Source of the DNA: Collinsella sp.
GTDB taxonomy: Bacteria > Actinomycetota > Coriobacteriia > Coriobacteriales > Coriobacteriaceae
DNA: 64,000 nucleotides
Reading direction: 5' to 3'
NCBI GenBank assembly: GCA_018378775.1
Contig: JAGZWV010000008.1
Coordinates: forward strand, 1-64,000
Position 1 is the stretch's first letter. Every line of letters starts with the position of its first letter. Of this stretch, positions 22,487-31,261 are shown piece by piece. Made by a program: the position numbers and the translations under genes. Under the pieces are notes generated by a model. The model was not told where the DNA came from. It was given only the letters and a program-made list of their open reading frames with translations, and did not search any database.

Positions 22487-23578
22487 TTAGCGTTTCTTTC
22501 CGCGGAAGAAGAAGCCGTGCAGTGACGGCTTGAGGCCGCGGTTGGCGCGATGCTCCTCGACGCGCTCGTGGATCGAAGCGACGCGCTCGATGACTTCGTC
22601 GGGAATCGGCACATCGGGATTCATGTTCTCGACCTGGCTGACCTCGGCGGCGGCGACCTGGTCGATAATGGGCACATCGTCGCGCGAGATGACAGGTGTG
22701 GCTTCTTCCTTCATCTTGCGATAACGCTGCATCATGTCGGTCTGTAGCTGCTGTGCCGAAGGCGGCGTCCAGATGATGGCGTTGGCGCCGGCGGCGATGG
22801 TCTCACGGATGCTCTCGGGCGTCTTGCCGCCCGGCGCGATGAGCGGCAGGTTGGGATAGTGCTCGCGCAGTTCACGCAGGACCTGGGGCGTGTTTTTGCC
22901 GGCGGCGATGTTGAGAATCTTGGCTCCGGCGCGCACTTTGGCATGCGCATCGTCGTCGCAACGTACGACCGTGGCGATGACGGGGATGTCGGCGATGTTG
23001 GTGATGTGCTCGACCATCTCGGCAGTAGCGGGGGAGTTGACCACGCAGCCCGCCGCGCCCTGCATCTCGGAGACGGCTGCCATCTGCACGGAGCGCTTAC
23101 CGGTCGTAGTTCCGCCGCCCACGCCTACAAAGACCGGGCACTCGGCGACGGTCAGCAGCGCTTGCGTAATGGCGGGCTGCGGCGTGAAAGGGTAGACCGC
23201 AAAAACGGCATCGGCGTTGGAGTTGCGGATAACCGCGACATCGGTAGTGTAAATGAGCGACTTGATGCGGCGGCCGAAGAGCGTGAAGCCGCTGGCCTCC
23301 TCGATCTCGTCGGGCATGCGAAGAGCAGCCTTGCGCAGACGTCCGTCGATGGGCAGGGGCTCCATGGGGAGCAGTCCGTTGGGGGTCACGGCTACCTGGG
23401 GCTCGGTGAACTCGTCTGCGAGCTCGACCTCGGAGAAATCGACCGAGGCGACGATGTCCTCGTGAACCTCGGCGGGTACATCGATGGGAGCTTGGTCGTT
23501 TGCCGCGGCAGGCGTGTCGAAGGAGCTGGTGCCGACAAAGGCGTCGACGCGTTCGTTTAGGTCGTTGAGGGTATCCAT
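22487..23578 (-). CDS. TIM-barrel-like protein of unknown function
   Basis: A 363-residue cytoplasmic protein. The first 80 residues are acidic and probably disordered. From about residue 95 it shows alternating strands and helices of a TIM barrel: SLIYTTDVAVIRNSNADAVF, CPVFVGVGGGTTTGKRS, GAAGCVVNSPATAEMVEHI, IPVIATVV, AKILNIAAG, NLPLIAPGGKTPESIRETIA and GANAIIWTPPSAQQL. The Gly-rich turns near the C-terminal strands resemble a phosphate-binding site, as in thiamine phosphate synthase or NanE-like enzymes, but no catalytic residues could be assigned. The tail is basic (HGFFFRGKKR). ATG 23578 starts the frame. Often annotated only as a hydrolase in related genomes, which I would not rely on. 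Confidence 0.75.
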   Translation of the reverse strand: MDTLNDLNERVDAFVGTSSFDTPAAANDQAPIDVPAEVHEDIVASVDFSEVELADEFTEPQVAVTPNGLLPMEPLPIDGRLRKAALRMPDEIEEASGFTLFGRRIKSLIYTTDVAVIRNSNADAVFAVYPFTPQPAITQALLTVAECPVFVGVGGGTTTGKRSVQMAAVSEMQGAAGCVVNSPATAEMVEHITNIADIPVIATVVRCDDDAHAKVRAGAKILNIAAGKNTPQVLRELREHYPNLPLIAPGGKTPESIRETIAAGANAIIWTPPSAQQLQTDMMQRYRKMKEEATPVISRDDVPIIDQVAAAEVSQVENMNPDVPIPDEVIERVASIHERVEEHRANRGLKPSLHGFFFRGKKR

Positions 23579-23769
23579 GGAGGCTCGATTCTATGCGATG
23601 GTGGCCGGCGCGATGCAGCCGGAATTGCGAATGCTAAATCGTTTGACGAGTTGATTTTTCCCCGCCGCACCATCCGTTAGACCGAAGGGCGGGAGAACGT
23701 GAAGGAGCTGTGGTGGCGAGGATCGAGGTGCTATCTTGAAAGTCCCGTTTAAAAGAGAGGTGACGCGGT

Positions 23770-23940
23770 ATGGAATTGACAGCAATGTTTGGCTCGATTG
23801 GCCTGTGCGTGGGCGCAATCGTTGCCGCCGCGGTCATCTACTTTGTGGTCACGGCCATTAAGGGCAAAAGGGCCGAACGCAAGGAGCGCGCGATGCTTAA
23901 ACAGCATCGCGACCAGCAGGGCAAACGCGCACAGAGATAG
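23770..23940 (+). CDS. Small single-pass membrane protein (56 aa)
   Basis: A 56-residue protein with one N-terminal membrane helix (MFGSIGLCVGAIVAAAVIYFVV) and a strongly basic cytoplasmic tail (KGKRAERKERAMLKQ, ending GKRAQR). GAGAGGTG lies about seven bases before ATG 23770. It fills the gap between two minus-strand genes and ends 25 bases before the stop of the rRNA methylase gene. Function unknown; the layout resembles small membrane proteins that recruit or modulate larger partners. Confidence 0.6.
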   Translation: MELTAMFGSIGLCVGAIVAAAVIYFVVTAIKGKRAERKERAMLKQHRDQQGKRAQR

Positions 23941-23964
23941 CTTGTTGAGTTTTTGATCCGTGCG

Positions 23965-25068
23965 CTAGCTGCGTTTTCGGATCAGGGCAATGTAGAAGCC
24001 CTCAAAATCGCGGCTAGGCGGAATGGTCAGCGTGCCGGGCATACCGTTGGCGATGGCCGAGACATGGCCGGCGGCGATGGCCTCGGTGAGGGCGTTGCAC
24101 TCGATATGCGGCTCCTCGCCGGCATCCTGGGCGCGACGCGCTTCACTTTCGCTCGGTGTGCCGTCGAGGGGGATAAGCTCGCAATCCATGTGCTTGTCGA
24201 GGGCCTCTTGCAGGGCGTCCTCGTTTTCCTGCGGCATGATCGAACAGGTGGAATAGACGAGCGTGCCGCCCGGTTTGAGGGCTCCCATGGCGCGGTCCAG
24301 AAGCGCGCGCTGCGAGCGGGCGCACTTGACGAGCAGCTGCTCGGTGAGGCCGCGCAGGCTTTTCTCGTTGCCACTGATGACGGTGCCCGTGCCGGTGCAG
24401 GGAGCGTCGAGCAGGATGCGGTCAAAGCGGAAGAACTCGTCGAGCTCGCGTGCGTCGATGCGCATGACGGGCACGTTTTTGGCACCTTGGCGGTGGAGGT
24501 TGGACTCAAGCTTTTCGGCGCGGGGAATGCTCATCTCGCAGGCCGTGAGGTGTGCCTGGCCCTGGGTGAGGGCGGCGATCTGCGTCGTCTTGCCGCCAGG
24601 GGCTGCGCACATGTCCAGGATGTCCTCGCCTGCCTGGGCGCCCAGGACCAACGGCGGCATCATGGATGACAGGCTCTGCAGGTAGATTTTGCCGTCGCGG
24701 TAGATGTCGAGATCCCACAGATCTGAAACCTGGGCCTTGGGCAGGATAAAGGCGTCCGGATACCAGGTAACGGTTTGGTGGGCGATGCAGGCGGCATCGA
24801 GCGCCGCAGCGATGTCCTCGGCGGTCGCCTTGAGCGTGTTGGCGCGCAGCGTGACCGGGCGTGTGGCCGCGGCGCCGAAGCCCTCGATCATGAGCTTGGC
24901 ATCGGCGGGCGCATAGGCGCCGGCGACCGTGTCGACCATAAAGCGCGGCAGGTCGGCGGCGCAGGGAAGGGCGGCAAGCTGGTCGGAAAGCTCGGTAGCA
25001 GCAAACTGCCTGAGCTTGAGCTCGGCCTTGACCTGCTTTTTCTGCTTACGACGACGCGGCTTGGACAT
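23965..25068 (-). CDS. RsmF/NOL1-NOP2-Sun family RNA (cytosine-5) methyltransferase
   Basis: A 367-residue SAM-dependent RNA m5C methyltransferase. It starts with a basic segment MSKPRRRKQKKQVKAEL, followed by an N-terminal domain (RPVTLRANTLKAT) and the Rossmann fold: the SAM loop ILDMCAAPGGKTTQIA, MRIDARELD, and the two cysteine motifs LLDAPCTGTGT (about residue 225) and VYSTCSIMPQENED. Without the C-terminal PUA/RNA-binding extension of E. coli RsmF it resembles the shorter Gram-positive form. Substrate is probably 16S rRNA. Start ATG 25068 with GGAAGGAAAG upstream. It lies 59 bases downstream of the synthetase-like gene on the same strand. Confidence 0.9.
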   Translation of the reverse strand: MSKPRRRKQKKQVKAELKLRQFAATELSDQLAALPCAADLPRFMVDTVAGAYAPADAKLMIEGFGAAATRPVTLRANTLKATAEDIAAALDAACIAHQTVTWYPDAFILPKAQVSDLWDLDIYRDGKIYLQSLSSMMPPLVLGAQAGEDILDMCAAPGGKTTQIAALTQGQAHLTACEMSIPRAEKLESNLHRQGAKNVPVMRIDARELDEFFRFDRILLDAPCTGTGTVISGNEKSLRGLTEQLLVKCARSQRALLDRAMGALKPGGTLVYSTCSIMPQENEDALQEALDKHMDCELIPLDGTPSESEARRAQDAGEEPHIECNALTEAIAAGHVSAIANGMPGTLTIPPSRDFEGFYIALIRKRS

Positions 25069-25127
25069 CCGTCTTTCCTTCCCGTCCCAAATTGACTACT
25101 TTCCGGGCACGCCGCTGCTGGCGTGCT

Positions 25128-27278
25128 TTAGTACTGGCTCTCGTGCTTGCTAAAGAAGTCGAAGCGCGGGGGCAGCGGCTTCACGCGGTGCTCGCCGGGC
25201 TTCTCGCCCAGGCTCTCCACAAACTCGTCCGTGGAGGCAAAGATGTTATCCCAGCTAAAGAACGCGACCGGGTCGACGTCGAAGTACTCGCAGATGAGCT
25301 CGCAGCCGGCCGGCACAATACCGTGCATGAGCACGGTCGCCACGCGCAGCTCGGTAAAGGCGTCGACCAGGGCCTGCGTCATGGCGGCGTTGGCTGGCTC
25401 GCCCTCGAGCTTGTTGGCGGCCTTGGAGGCGTCGCTCCAGCGCTTGTTGGCGGCGCGCAGGTAGTCGTCGCACACGGCAAGCGCGCGGTGCGTCTCGAAC
25501 TTGTACATGGCCTGCTCAAAGGCGAGGGCGGCCTGCTCGGCAGCCTCGACCACGGCGGCAGAGGCGGCGCCGGCGGGAATGCAACCGTTGCGATAGGGGC
25601 TCTCGTCGCCCTCCTTGACGGCGACGCCGTAGAAGCAGCTGCGGGCCAAGCGGTTGAACACGCCGGTCAGCAGCGCGCTCTCCTTAAGGGCCGGATCGAT
25701 GACGCGCTTGTCGTCGCAGGCGCGCACCTCGTTGCCGTCCTTGTCCTTGCCGGTCACACGTGTGTCGTATGCCTTGGGGCTAAAGCTCACCGGCTTCTCG
25801 GACAGGCCGAGCGACAGCCAATGCGCGCGCATCTGCTCGCAGGTGTAGTGGTTGAGCAGGTCGTCTGCCGGCGGGGGAGGCGTCTGCGAGGACGAGCTGG
25901 CCTTTTTGCCCATGTAGAGCAGGTGGTAGCAGGCGCTGACGGTGCTCTGCGTAAGGTCCCAACCCAGGGCCTCCCACATGGCGGTCTGCGCGATGCAGTA
26001 GAAGTAGATGTTGTCCTGACCGATGAACTGGTAGATCTGTGCGTCATCTGAGCACCACCAGTCGCGCCAGTCGAGCGAGCTGTGCTGGTAGGTGGGCGCG
26101 GGGACCTGCGTGGAATCGGCGGCGGGCTCGCCCATGAGGGCGGCATCCTGGGCGGCGACGCCCTCGGTTACGCCGGCGGCTCGGGCGTCGCGGGCGAGTA
26201 CAGTGCGGGTGTAACTGATGGGTGCCCACAGGCTCTCGGGCCAGCACCAGCAGGTGACGTCGGAGACGCCATCGACCTCGGGCACCGGAACGCCCCAGTC
26301 GATGTTGCCGGTGATGCGGAAGGGCACGAGCGCCTTGCCGCTGCGGAAGCGCACGCCACCGTTGGCGAGCACCGCGTGGGCATCGTCGCGCTCCTTCCAG
26401 CTGGGGAAGGTGACGGTAAAGCTGCTCTTGTTGCCCTCGGGCTCCAGGACGGTGTGCTCGGGAAGCTGATCCTCGACGGCATCGAAGGCCTCGCGGAACT
26501 TGTTCTGGATATAGAGCTGTGCCGGCAGCAGCCACTCCTCCATGGTCTTGGAGACCACGGAGCGAACCTGCGGGTTCTGGGCGAGCTTGGCGGTATAGGT
26601 CTTCATAAAGTCGAGGTAGGCCGGCAGGTCGAAGTAGAGGTTGTCGACCGGGCGCAGCTCGGGCACCTCGCCGGTGAGCTGGCTCTTGGGCGCGATGAGC
26701 TCCTCGGGCTCAAACTGGTGGCCCAGGTCGCACTCGTCGGCATAGGCCTTCTCGGACTTGCAGCCCTGGATGGGGCAGCGGCCGATCACCTGGCGGCCGT
26801 TGAGGAACGTGCCGGCCTTGGCGTCGTAGAACTGCAGCGTGGAGCGCTTGGAGATGGTGCCCTGCTCATGCAGGCGCTCGATAATCTCGGCGGTCACTTC
26901 GTTGTGAATCTGCGCAGCCGGCTCAAGGCCCGAGCCGCCGTAGATATCGCAGCTGATGTTGTAGTTGTTGAGGGTCGCTGCTTGGCGGGAGTGATTGGAC
27001 TCGACGTACTCGTTAATGGACTTGTCGTAGCCCTCGTTCTCCTTGAGCTTGCGGTAGCTCTCCATGATGGGCGAGCCGTAGCAGTCGGTGCCCGAGGTGA
27101 AGATGACGTTCTCGCGGCCCAGACGGTCGCGCAGGAAGCGGGCGAAGAAGTCGGCCGGGACAAAGACGCCGCCGACGTGGCCAAAGTGAAGGCCCTTGTT
27201 GCCGTAGGGCTCGCCGGCGGTAACGATGGCGCGGCGAGGCCAGCTGGGACGGTCGTTCATGGAGTATTTTGATGCCAT
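25128..27278 (-). CDS. Methionyl-tRNA-synthetase-like class I ligase with altered signature motifs
   Basis: A 716-residue class I synthetase most like MetRS. The HIGH motif is HFGH (residues 31-34, GNKGLHFGHVGG), the zinc-knuckle region is ADECDLGHQFEPEELIAPKS, and QFIGQDNIYFY matches the Trp/Asp-rich core. Two signatures are abnormal. The GTDEHG-type motif reads GTDCYG (63-68). The KMSKS loop reads KASSS (459-463), with Ser for the second catalytic Lys, followed by a Pro run. It may be a divergent MetRS or a paralog with another role; no canonical metG is in the window. ATG 27278 follows AAGGAG. The minus-strand gene upstream of rsmF-like; the two may be one unit. Confidence 0.75.
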   Translation of the reverse strand: MASKYSMNDRPSWPRRAIVTAGEPYGNKGLHFGHVGGVFVPADFFARFLRDRLGRENVIFTSGTDCYGSPIMESYRKLKENEGYDKSINEYVESNHSRQAATLNNYNISCDIYGGSGLEPAAQIHNEVTAEIIERLHEQGTISKRSTLQFYDAKAGTFLNGRQVIGRCPIQGCKSEKAYADECDLGHQFEPEELIAPKSQLTGEVPELRPVDNLYFDLPAYLDFMKTYTAKLAQNPQVRSVVSKTMEEWLLPAQLYIQNKFREAFDAVEDQLPEHTVLEPEGNKSSFTVTFPSWKERDDAHAVLANGGVRFRSGKALVPFRITGNIDWGVPVPEVDGVSDVTCWCWPESLWAPISYTRTVLARDARAAGVTEGVAAQDAALMGEPAADSTQVPAPTYQHSSLDWRDWWCSDDAQIYQFIGQDNIYFYCIAQTAMWEALGWDLTQSTVSACYHLLYMGKKASSSSQTPPPPADDLLNHYTCEQMRAHWLSLGLSEKPVSFSPKAYDTRVTGKDKDGNEVRACDDKRVIDPALKESALLTGVFNRLARSCFYGVAVKEGDESPYRNGCIPAGAASAAVVEAAEQAALAFEQAMYKFETHRALAVCDDYLRAANKRWSDASKAANKLEGEPANAAMTQALVDAFTELRVATVLMHGIVPAGCELICEYFDVDPVAFFSWDNIFASTDEFVESLGEKPGEHRVKPLPPRFDFFSKHESQY

Positions 27279-27410
27279 GGGACTCCTTCGCATATGGTGA
27301 GAGCGCGGCCGGGCGCAAGGCTTGGCGACGCGGTGGTCAATTCGTGCATATCGTTCGACATTATCGCACATGCGGGCGGGTGCGTGGCAGGGGCGCTATC
27401 CTAAGATGCT

Positions 27411-27977
27411 ATGAATGAGATTTCCAACATACATGCGTTTGAAGACGAGGATTTTCTGCACGCTTGCTTCGTGTGGGGGATGGTCGTCGTCGGCGTGTTT
27501 GCCGTGTGCCTGGTGCCGGTGTTTATGCTGCTGGGCGGGCCTGCGGATCTGGATGCGGCTGACGCGGGCGGCTGGATGGCTGTTGTGGGCTGGATAGTCG
27601 GCTTGGCTGCGATCTCAATGGCGTCGTTCGCCGTGCACGAGCTGGTGCACGCGGTGTTCTTTAAGCTGCTGGCGCCTGCGGGCGCGAAGGTGACCTTTGG
27701 GGCGAATCGCGAGACGGCGATGATCTATGCCTGCGCCGAGGGGATTGTGTATTCGCGCCGGCGGTATATGGCAATTTGCCTGGCGCCGACGGTTGTTGTG
27801 ACGACAGCGTTTGCCCTGGGGTTTGCGTTTTCGGGCTATCCGCTGCTGTGCTATCTGGCTGCCGGCTTGCATTTGTCGGGCTGTGTAGGCGACTGGTATT
27901 ACGTGCGGACCATTTTGCGCGACCGCCGCATTGTCGCCTGCGAGGATACGTCCTTTGGCGTGCGCTTTTTTGGGTGA
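27411..27977 (+). CDS. DUF3267-type membrane zinc metalloprotease-like protein
   Basis: A 188-residue protein with four predicted membrane helices: MVVVGVFAVCLVPVFMLLGG, a second helix ending SMASF, TVVVTTAFALGFAF, and LLCYLAAGLHLSGCVGDWYY. The zinc motif HELVH (AVHELVHAVFF) follows the second helix, and a later GDWY could supply the third ligand. This is the DUF3267 pattern, small intramembrane protease-like proteins with unproven activity. It ends ten bases before queH, so the two may be co-transcribed, but no functional link is known. Start ATG 27411 has no strong RBS. Confidence 0.8.
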   Translation: MNEISNIHAFEDEDFLHACFVWGMVVVGVFAVCLVPVFMLLGGPADLDAADAGGWMAVVGWIVGLAAISMASFAVHELVHAVFFKLLAPAGAKVTFGANRETAMIYACAEGIVYSRRRYMAICLAPTVVVTTAFALGFAFSGYPLLCYLAAGLHLSGCVGDWYYVRTILRDRRIVACEDTSFGVRFFG

Positions 27978-27987
27978 GGAGATGTCG

Positions 27988-28563
27988 ATGAAGCCGTTGT
28001 TGCTGCATGCGTGCTGTGCACCATGCTCGCTTGAGCCGGTTCGCCTGCTGCGCGAGGAGGGGTTTGAGCCCACGATTTGCTGGACCAACCCCAATATTCA
28101 ACCGCGCGATGAATGGCAGCGCCGCTTGGACGAGCTGCGCCGGTGGTGTGCCGATGGCGACATCGAGCTCATCGAGGCAGGGGAGGACCGTGAGCGCTGG
28201 GAGACCGGCGTGGCACCGCTGGGTGCCGATCGGCCTCGTCGCTGTCGCGCGTGCTATGCCCTGCGCTTGGCCGAGGCATGCCGCGTGGCCCAGGAGCGCG
28301 GGTTTGAGTTTGTGGGCACGACGCTCGCCGTCTCGCCGTACCAGCTGTTCGATACCTGCAATGACGTGCTTGAGCGCTTGGCGGCGGCACATGGGCTCAC
28401 CCCGGTGATTCGCGATTTTCGCCCGTATTACCCCGAGGCGACACGCCGTTCGCGCGAGCTTGGCATGTATCGGCAGAACTACTGTGGTTGCCGCTTCTCG
28501 GCTGTCGAGGCAGCCATGGACCGCGCCCGCATCCGTGACGAGCGCAAAGCTGCCAAAAAGTAG
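27988..28563 (+). CDS. queH: Epoxyqueuosine reductase QueH
   Basis: A 191-residue protein of the QueH (DUF208) family, which performs the last step of queuosine synthesis, epoxyqueuosine to queuosine in tRNA, with an iron-sulphur cluster. Motifs seen: LLLHACCAPCSLEPVRLL near the start, the CRACYALRL motif, GTTLAVSPYQ, and RQNYCGCRFS near the C-terminus; together they give the cysteine set of the family. ATG 27988 is preferred because GAGGAG lies six bases upstream; ATG 27982 overlaps it. It is followed 64 bases later by queA, which makes the preceding intermediate, so the two steps are adjacent. Confidence 0.93.
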   Translation: MKPLLLHACCAPCSLEPVRLLREEGFEPTICWTNPNIQPRDEWQRRLDELRRWCADGDIELIEAGEDRERWETGVAPLGADRPRRCRACYALRLAEACRVAQERGFEFVGTTLAVSPYQLFDTCNDVLERLAAAHGLTPVIRDFRPYYPEATRRSRELGMYRQNYCGCRFSAVEAAMDRARIRDERKAAKK

Positions 28564-28627
28564 TTCATTTGGGACGTCAGCCTGCTAGGATGTAGAGCGG
28601 ACTTTAGCTATATAAGGAGTATCCGAC

Positions 28628-29845
28628 GTGTCTATGCGTACCGATGATTTTGACTATAACCTTCCTGAGGAACTGATTGCCCAGGCTCCTGCCGAGCCGC
28701 GCGACTCCTGCCGACTGCTGGTGGTGGATCGCAAGGGCTCCCAGGCGGGGACGCCGCTGGAGCACGGCGGTACCGTTGAGCACCGCATCTTCCGCGACAT
28801 CATCGACTATATCGAGCCGGGCGACGTGCTCGTCATCAACAAGACGCGCGTGATGCCGGCCCGCCTGATCGGTCGCAAAGCCGGCTCGGGTGGCGTGGTC
28901 GAGACGCTGCTGCTCAAGCGCCGCGAGGACGTGGATCCGCTGGGCCATGTTTGGGAGTGCCTGGTCAAGCCGGGCAAGCGCCTGAAGCCCGGTGCTCAGA
29001 TTGAGTATCGCGCCGGTGGCGCCCATGCGCCCGAGGGGGCTCCCGTGGTGCTGACGGCCGCGGTCATCGACTTTGTCACCGATAGCCGCGGTGGCCGTCT
29101 GGTGCGCTTTGAGCCGGCCGGTTGCAATGCCGCCGGCGAGCCGCGCACGATCGACGAGGCCATCCATGCCGCCGGTCACGTGCCGCTGCCGCCCTACATT
29201 ACCGATTATGAGGGCGATCCCGAGAAGTACCAGACCGTCTACGCCATGAAGGAGGAGCACTCGGCTGCCGCTCCTACGGCTGGTCTGCACTTTACTCCCG
29301 AGCTCATGGCCGCTATCGAGGCCAAGGGTGCCAAGTTTGCCGCCGTCGAGCTCGAGGTGGGCATTGATACCTTCCGCTTGGTGGAGGAGGACGACCCTAC
29401 GCAGCACGTCATGCACACCGAGCGCTACCACGTGTCGCAGGAGGTTGTCGACGCCGTGCATAAGGCCAAGGCCGAGGGTCATCGTGTGATCGCCGTCGGC
29501 ACTACCGCGGTGCGCTCGCTCGAGAGCGCGTTTGACGCGGACGCGCCGGTGTCCGATCCGGCCGTGACGGCGCGCTATTTTGAAGGCCGCGAGGACGGGG
29601 CCGATACGCTTGGCCGCGGTGACATCGTGGTGCGCGAGAACGCCACGACGCAGCTTTACCTCATGCCCGGCTCGACCTATCACGTGGTCGATGCGCTGAT
29701 CACGAACTTCCACGTGCCGCGCTCCACGCTCATGATGCTCGTGAGCGCGCTTGCCACCCGCGACCAGATCATGGATGCCTACGCCGCCGCCATCGAGGAG
29801 CGCTACCGCTTCTTCAGCTTTGGTGACGCGATGCTCATTTGTTAG
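28628..29845 (+). CDS. queA: S-adenosylmethionine:tRNA ribosyltransferase-isomerase QueA
   Basis: A 405-residue QueA, which transfers and rearranges the ribosyl part of SAM onto preQ1 in tRNA to give epoxyqueuosine. Motifs: FDYNLPEELIAQAPAEPRDS at the N-terminus, VINKTRVMPARL, SAAPTAGLHFTPELM, VELEVGIDTFRLV, the GTTAVRSLES segment and the C-terminal ALITNFHVPRSTLMMLVSA. It is longer than the usual 340-360 residues because of loop additions around residues 80-130. GTG 28628 is chosen since AAGGAG lies eight bases upstream; ATG 28634 is the alternative. Its stop is the first base of a structured repeat. Confidence 0.94.
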   Translation: MSMRTDDFDYNLPEELIAQAPAEPRDSCRLLVVDRKGSQAGTPLEHGGTVEHRIFRDIIDYIEPGDVLVINKTRVMPARLIGRKAGSGGVVETLLLKRREDVDPLGHVWECLVKPGKRLKPGAQIEYRAGGAHAPEGAPVVLTAAVIDFVTDSRGGRLVRFEPAGCNAAGEPRTIDEAIHAAGHVPLPPYITDYEGDPEKYQTVYAMKEEHSAAAPTAGLHFTPELMAAIEAKGAKFAAVELEVGIDTFRLVEEDDPTQHVMHTERYHVSQEVVDAVHKAKAEGHRVIAVGTTAVRSLESAFDADAPVSDPAVTARYFEGREDGADTLGRGDIVVRENATTQLYLMPGSTYHVVDALITNFHVPRSTLMMLVSALATRDQIMDAYAAAIEERYRFFSFGDAMLIC

Positions 29846-29990
29846 TTACGCGGTTTTACCAAACCGCGTAACCAGTCGACGCTGCAAACGCCCCCAAGCG
29901 GCAATCTGACGTTCAATCGTCGGTCGCGTACAAAAGTACGCTTCCCTCCTCTTTCACGTCACCTTGCTCGCTTAGGGGCGTTTTCGCTCA
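29845..29990 (+). repeat. Structured intergenic element, copy A (after queA)
   Basis: Starts at the queA stop with hairpin GTTACGCGGTT (29845-29855) / AACCGCGTAAC (29862-29872). GTCGACGCTGC follows, then a long stem AACGCCCCCAAGCGGCAA (29887-29904) pairing with TTGCTCGCTTAGGGGCGTT (29964-29982), and an inner hairpin GCGTACAAAAGTACGC. Copy B at 56403 after prfA has the same order of stems and the same CGACGCTGC and TTCAA sequences, with compensating changes in the stems. The IS110-type element begins at its right edge. Confidence 0.65.
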
Positions 29991-29994
29991 TATG

Positions 29995-30139
29995 ACCCAA
30001 TCCGCTGTCAAGAGCCACAATGGCCCCGCCGACCGCTTGCAATCGGTCGGCGGGGCCTCGCATGCGGCCGCTGCCGCGCGCCCAGCGAAAGCGGGGGTAT
30101 CCCCGAAGGCTGCCCGGCTCGCCGGGACGGGGGCTATGT
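29995..30139 (-). ncRNA. Candidate bridge RNA region of the IS110-type element
   Basis: IS110-family elements encode a structured bridge RNA in a non-coding end; in IS1111 types it lies downstream of the transposase. The 149-base segment after the transposase stop holds a strong hairpin, GGCCCCGCCGACC / GGTCGGCGGGGCC (about 30024-30057). The call rests on position and structure only; guide loops were not identified, and the hairpin might be a simple terminator. Confidence 0.35.
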
Positions 30140-31261
30140 CTATTCGGTTGCCTCCCGGCACATCGCGCCGAGGGCCCACAGCCACCTCACGAGCTCGGCG
30201 GCGGTGGCGGCGTTCGCCTTCGCCTGGGGCATGCCCCTGGCGAGCATCTCCTCGCGGCGCCGGAGCAGGCGCTCGGAACCCTTCCTCCCGTGCATCCTCA
30301 CCTCGAGCGGGACGCCGCTGCCCTTGGGCATCAGCTTCGGTTGGTGGCTCGCCTGGACGTAGCTCCAGGACCCCTCGACGGCCAGCCTCCTGACGAGGGC
30401 GTTGCCGGCCCCGCTGATCCCGCCGAGGTGCACGGAGTCCGCGCTCGACCTCTGCTTCGGGGCGAGGCCGAAGTAGGCCGTCACCTGCCTGCCGGAGCGG
30501 AACCTCGAGAAGTCGCCGACCTCGGACGCGAAGGCGGCGGCGAGCGCGAAGCCGCACCCCTTGATCGACTGGAGCGCCTCGACCTCCGCCGAGAGGGGGC
30601 CCGCCGCGACGGCGGCCCTGTACTCGGCGAGGAGGTCGTCGCGCGTCTCGGCGGCCGCCTCGACCTCGCTCCTCAGCGCCGCAAGCGCCCGGATGCCGCC
30701 GTCGTCGGCGGGCCGGACCTTGTCGAGCCACCTGAGGAAGTCGTACGTCCAGTACCTCCGGGGGTTTCCGGCCGGCGTCGTGCCGCCGTAGACGCAGCCC
30801 CGGCGGGCCAGGAACGCCAGGAGCCGCTGCTTCGCCGCCGCGAGCCTGGCGGTCGCCGCGTCGTGGGCCCCGGCGAGGTCCCTGAGCCCCTCGATCTCGG
30901 GGGACGGCACCCATACCGGGGTGACGTCGTGCGACAGTATCGCCTTGGCCATCCTGGCCGCGTCGTTGCGGTCGTTCTTGGACGATAGGTCGGCCGCCGA
31001 CCTCGGGACCTTGGAGACGGCCGCGACGACGCAGTCGACGCCGAGGGCCGACAGCTCCCTCTGCGGCGCGAAGCCGAGGTAGCCGCTCTCGTAGGCGGCG
31101 AGCGACGGGCCCGGGAAGCCCGACATCCACTCCGCGACCTCGCCCCAGGGGTTGCCGCGGAACCTCCTCGTCACGGCCTCGCCCGTCTCCGCGTCGAGCG
31201 CGCAGACGGTGGTGGACCTGAGGTGTACGTCCATTCCGAAGGCGGTAGAATATCTAGGCAC
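30140..31261 (-). CDS. IS110-family transposase
   Basis: A 373-residue DEDD transposase. The N-terminal RuvC-like domain shows GMDVHLRSTTVCAL (first Asp), YESGYLGFAPQREL (Glu) and SSKNDRNDAARMAKAIL (paired Asp). The C-terminal Tnp_20 domain shows IKGCGFALAAAFASEVGDF, FRSGRQVTAYFGLAPKQRSS and GGISGAGNALVRRLAVEGSW with the catalytic Ser. The reading frame is intact, so the element may be active. It lies on the strand opposite to the flanking queA and kinase genes. High-GC codon use (many CGG, GCG and GGC) is stronger than in neighbours, consistent with recent acquisition. Confidence 0.95.
   Translation of the reverse strand: MPRYSTAFGMDVHLRSTTVCALDAETGEAVTRRFRGNPWGEVAEWMSGFPGPSLAAYESGYLGFAPQRELSALGVDCVVAAVSKVPRSAADLSSKNDRNDAARMAKAILSHDVTPVWVPSPEIEGLRDLAGAHDAATARLAAAKQRLLAFLARRGCVYGGTTPAGNPRRYWTYDFLRWLDKVRPADDGGIRALAALRSEVEAAAETRDDLLAEYRAAVAAGPLSAEVEALQSIKGCGFALAAAFASEVGDFSRFRSGRQVTAYFGLAPKQRSSADSVHLGGISGAGNALVRRLAVEGSWSYVQASHQPKLMPKGSGVPLEVRMHGRKGSERLLRRREEMLARGMPQAKANAATAAELVRWLWALGAMCREATE

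Noticed and set aside
26082..27272. Long plus-strand frame opposite the synthetase-like gene
   Set aside because: Antisense shadow of the MetRS-like coding sequence; composition typical of reversed GC-rich codons.
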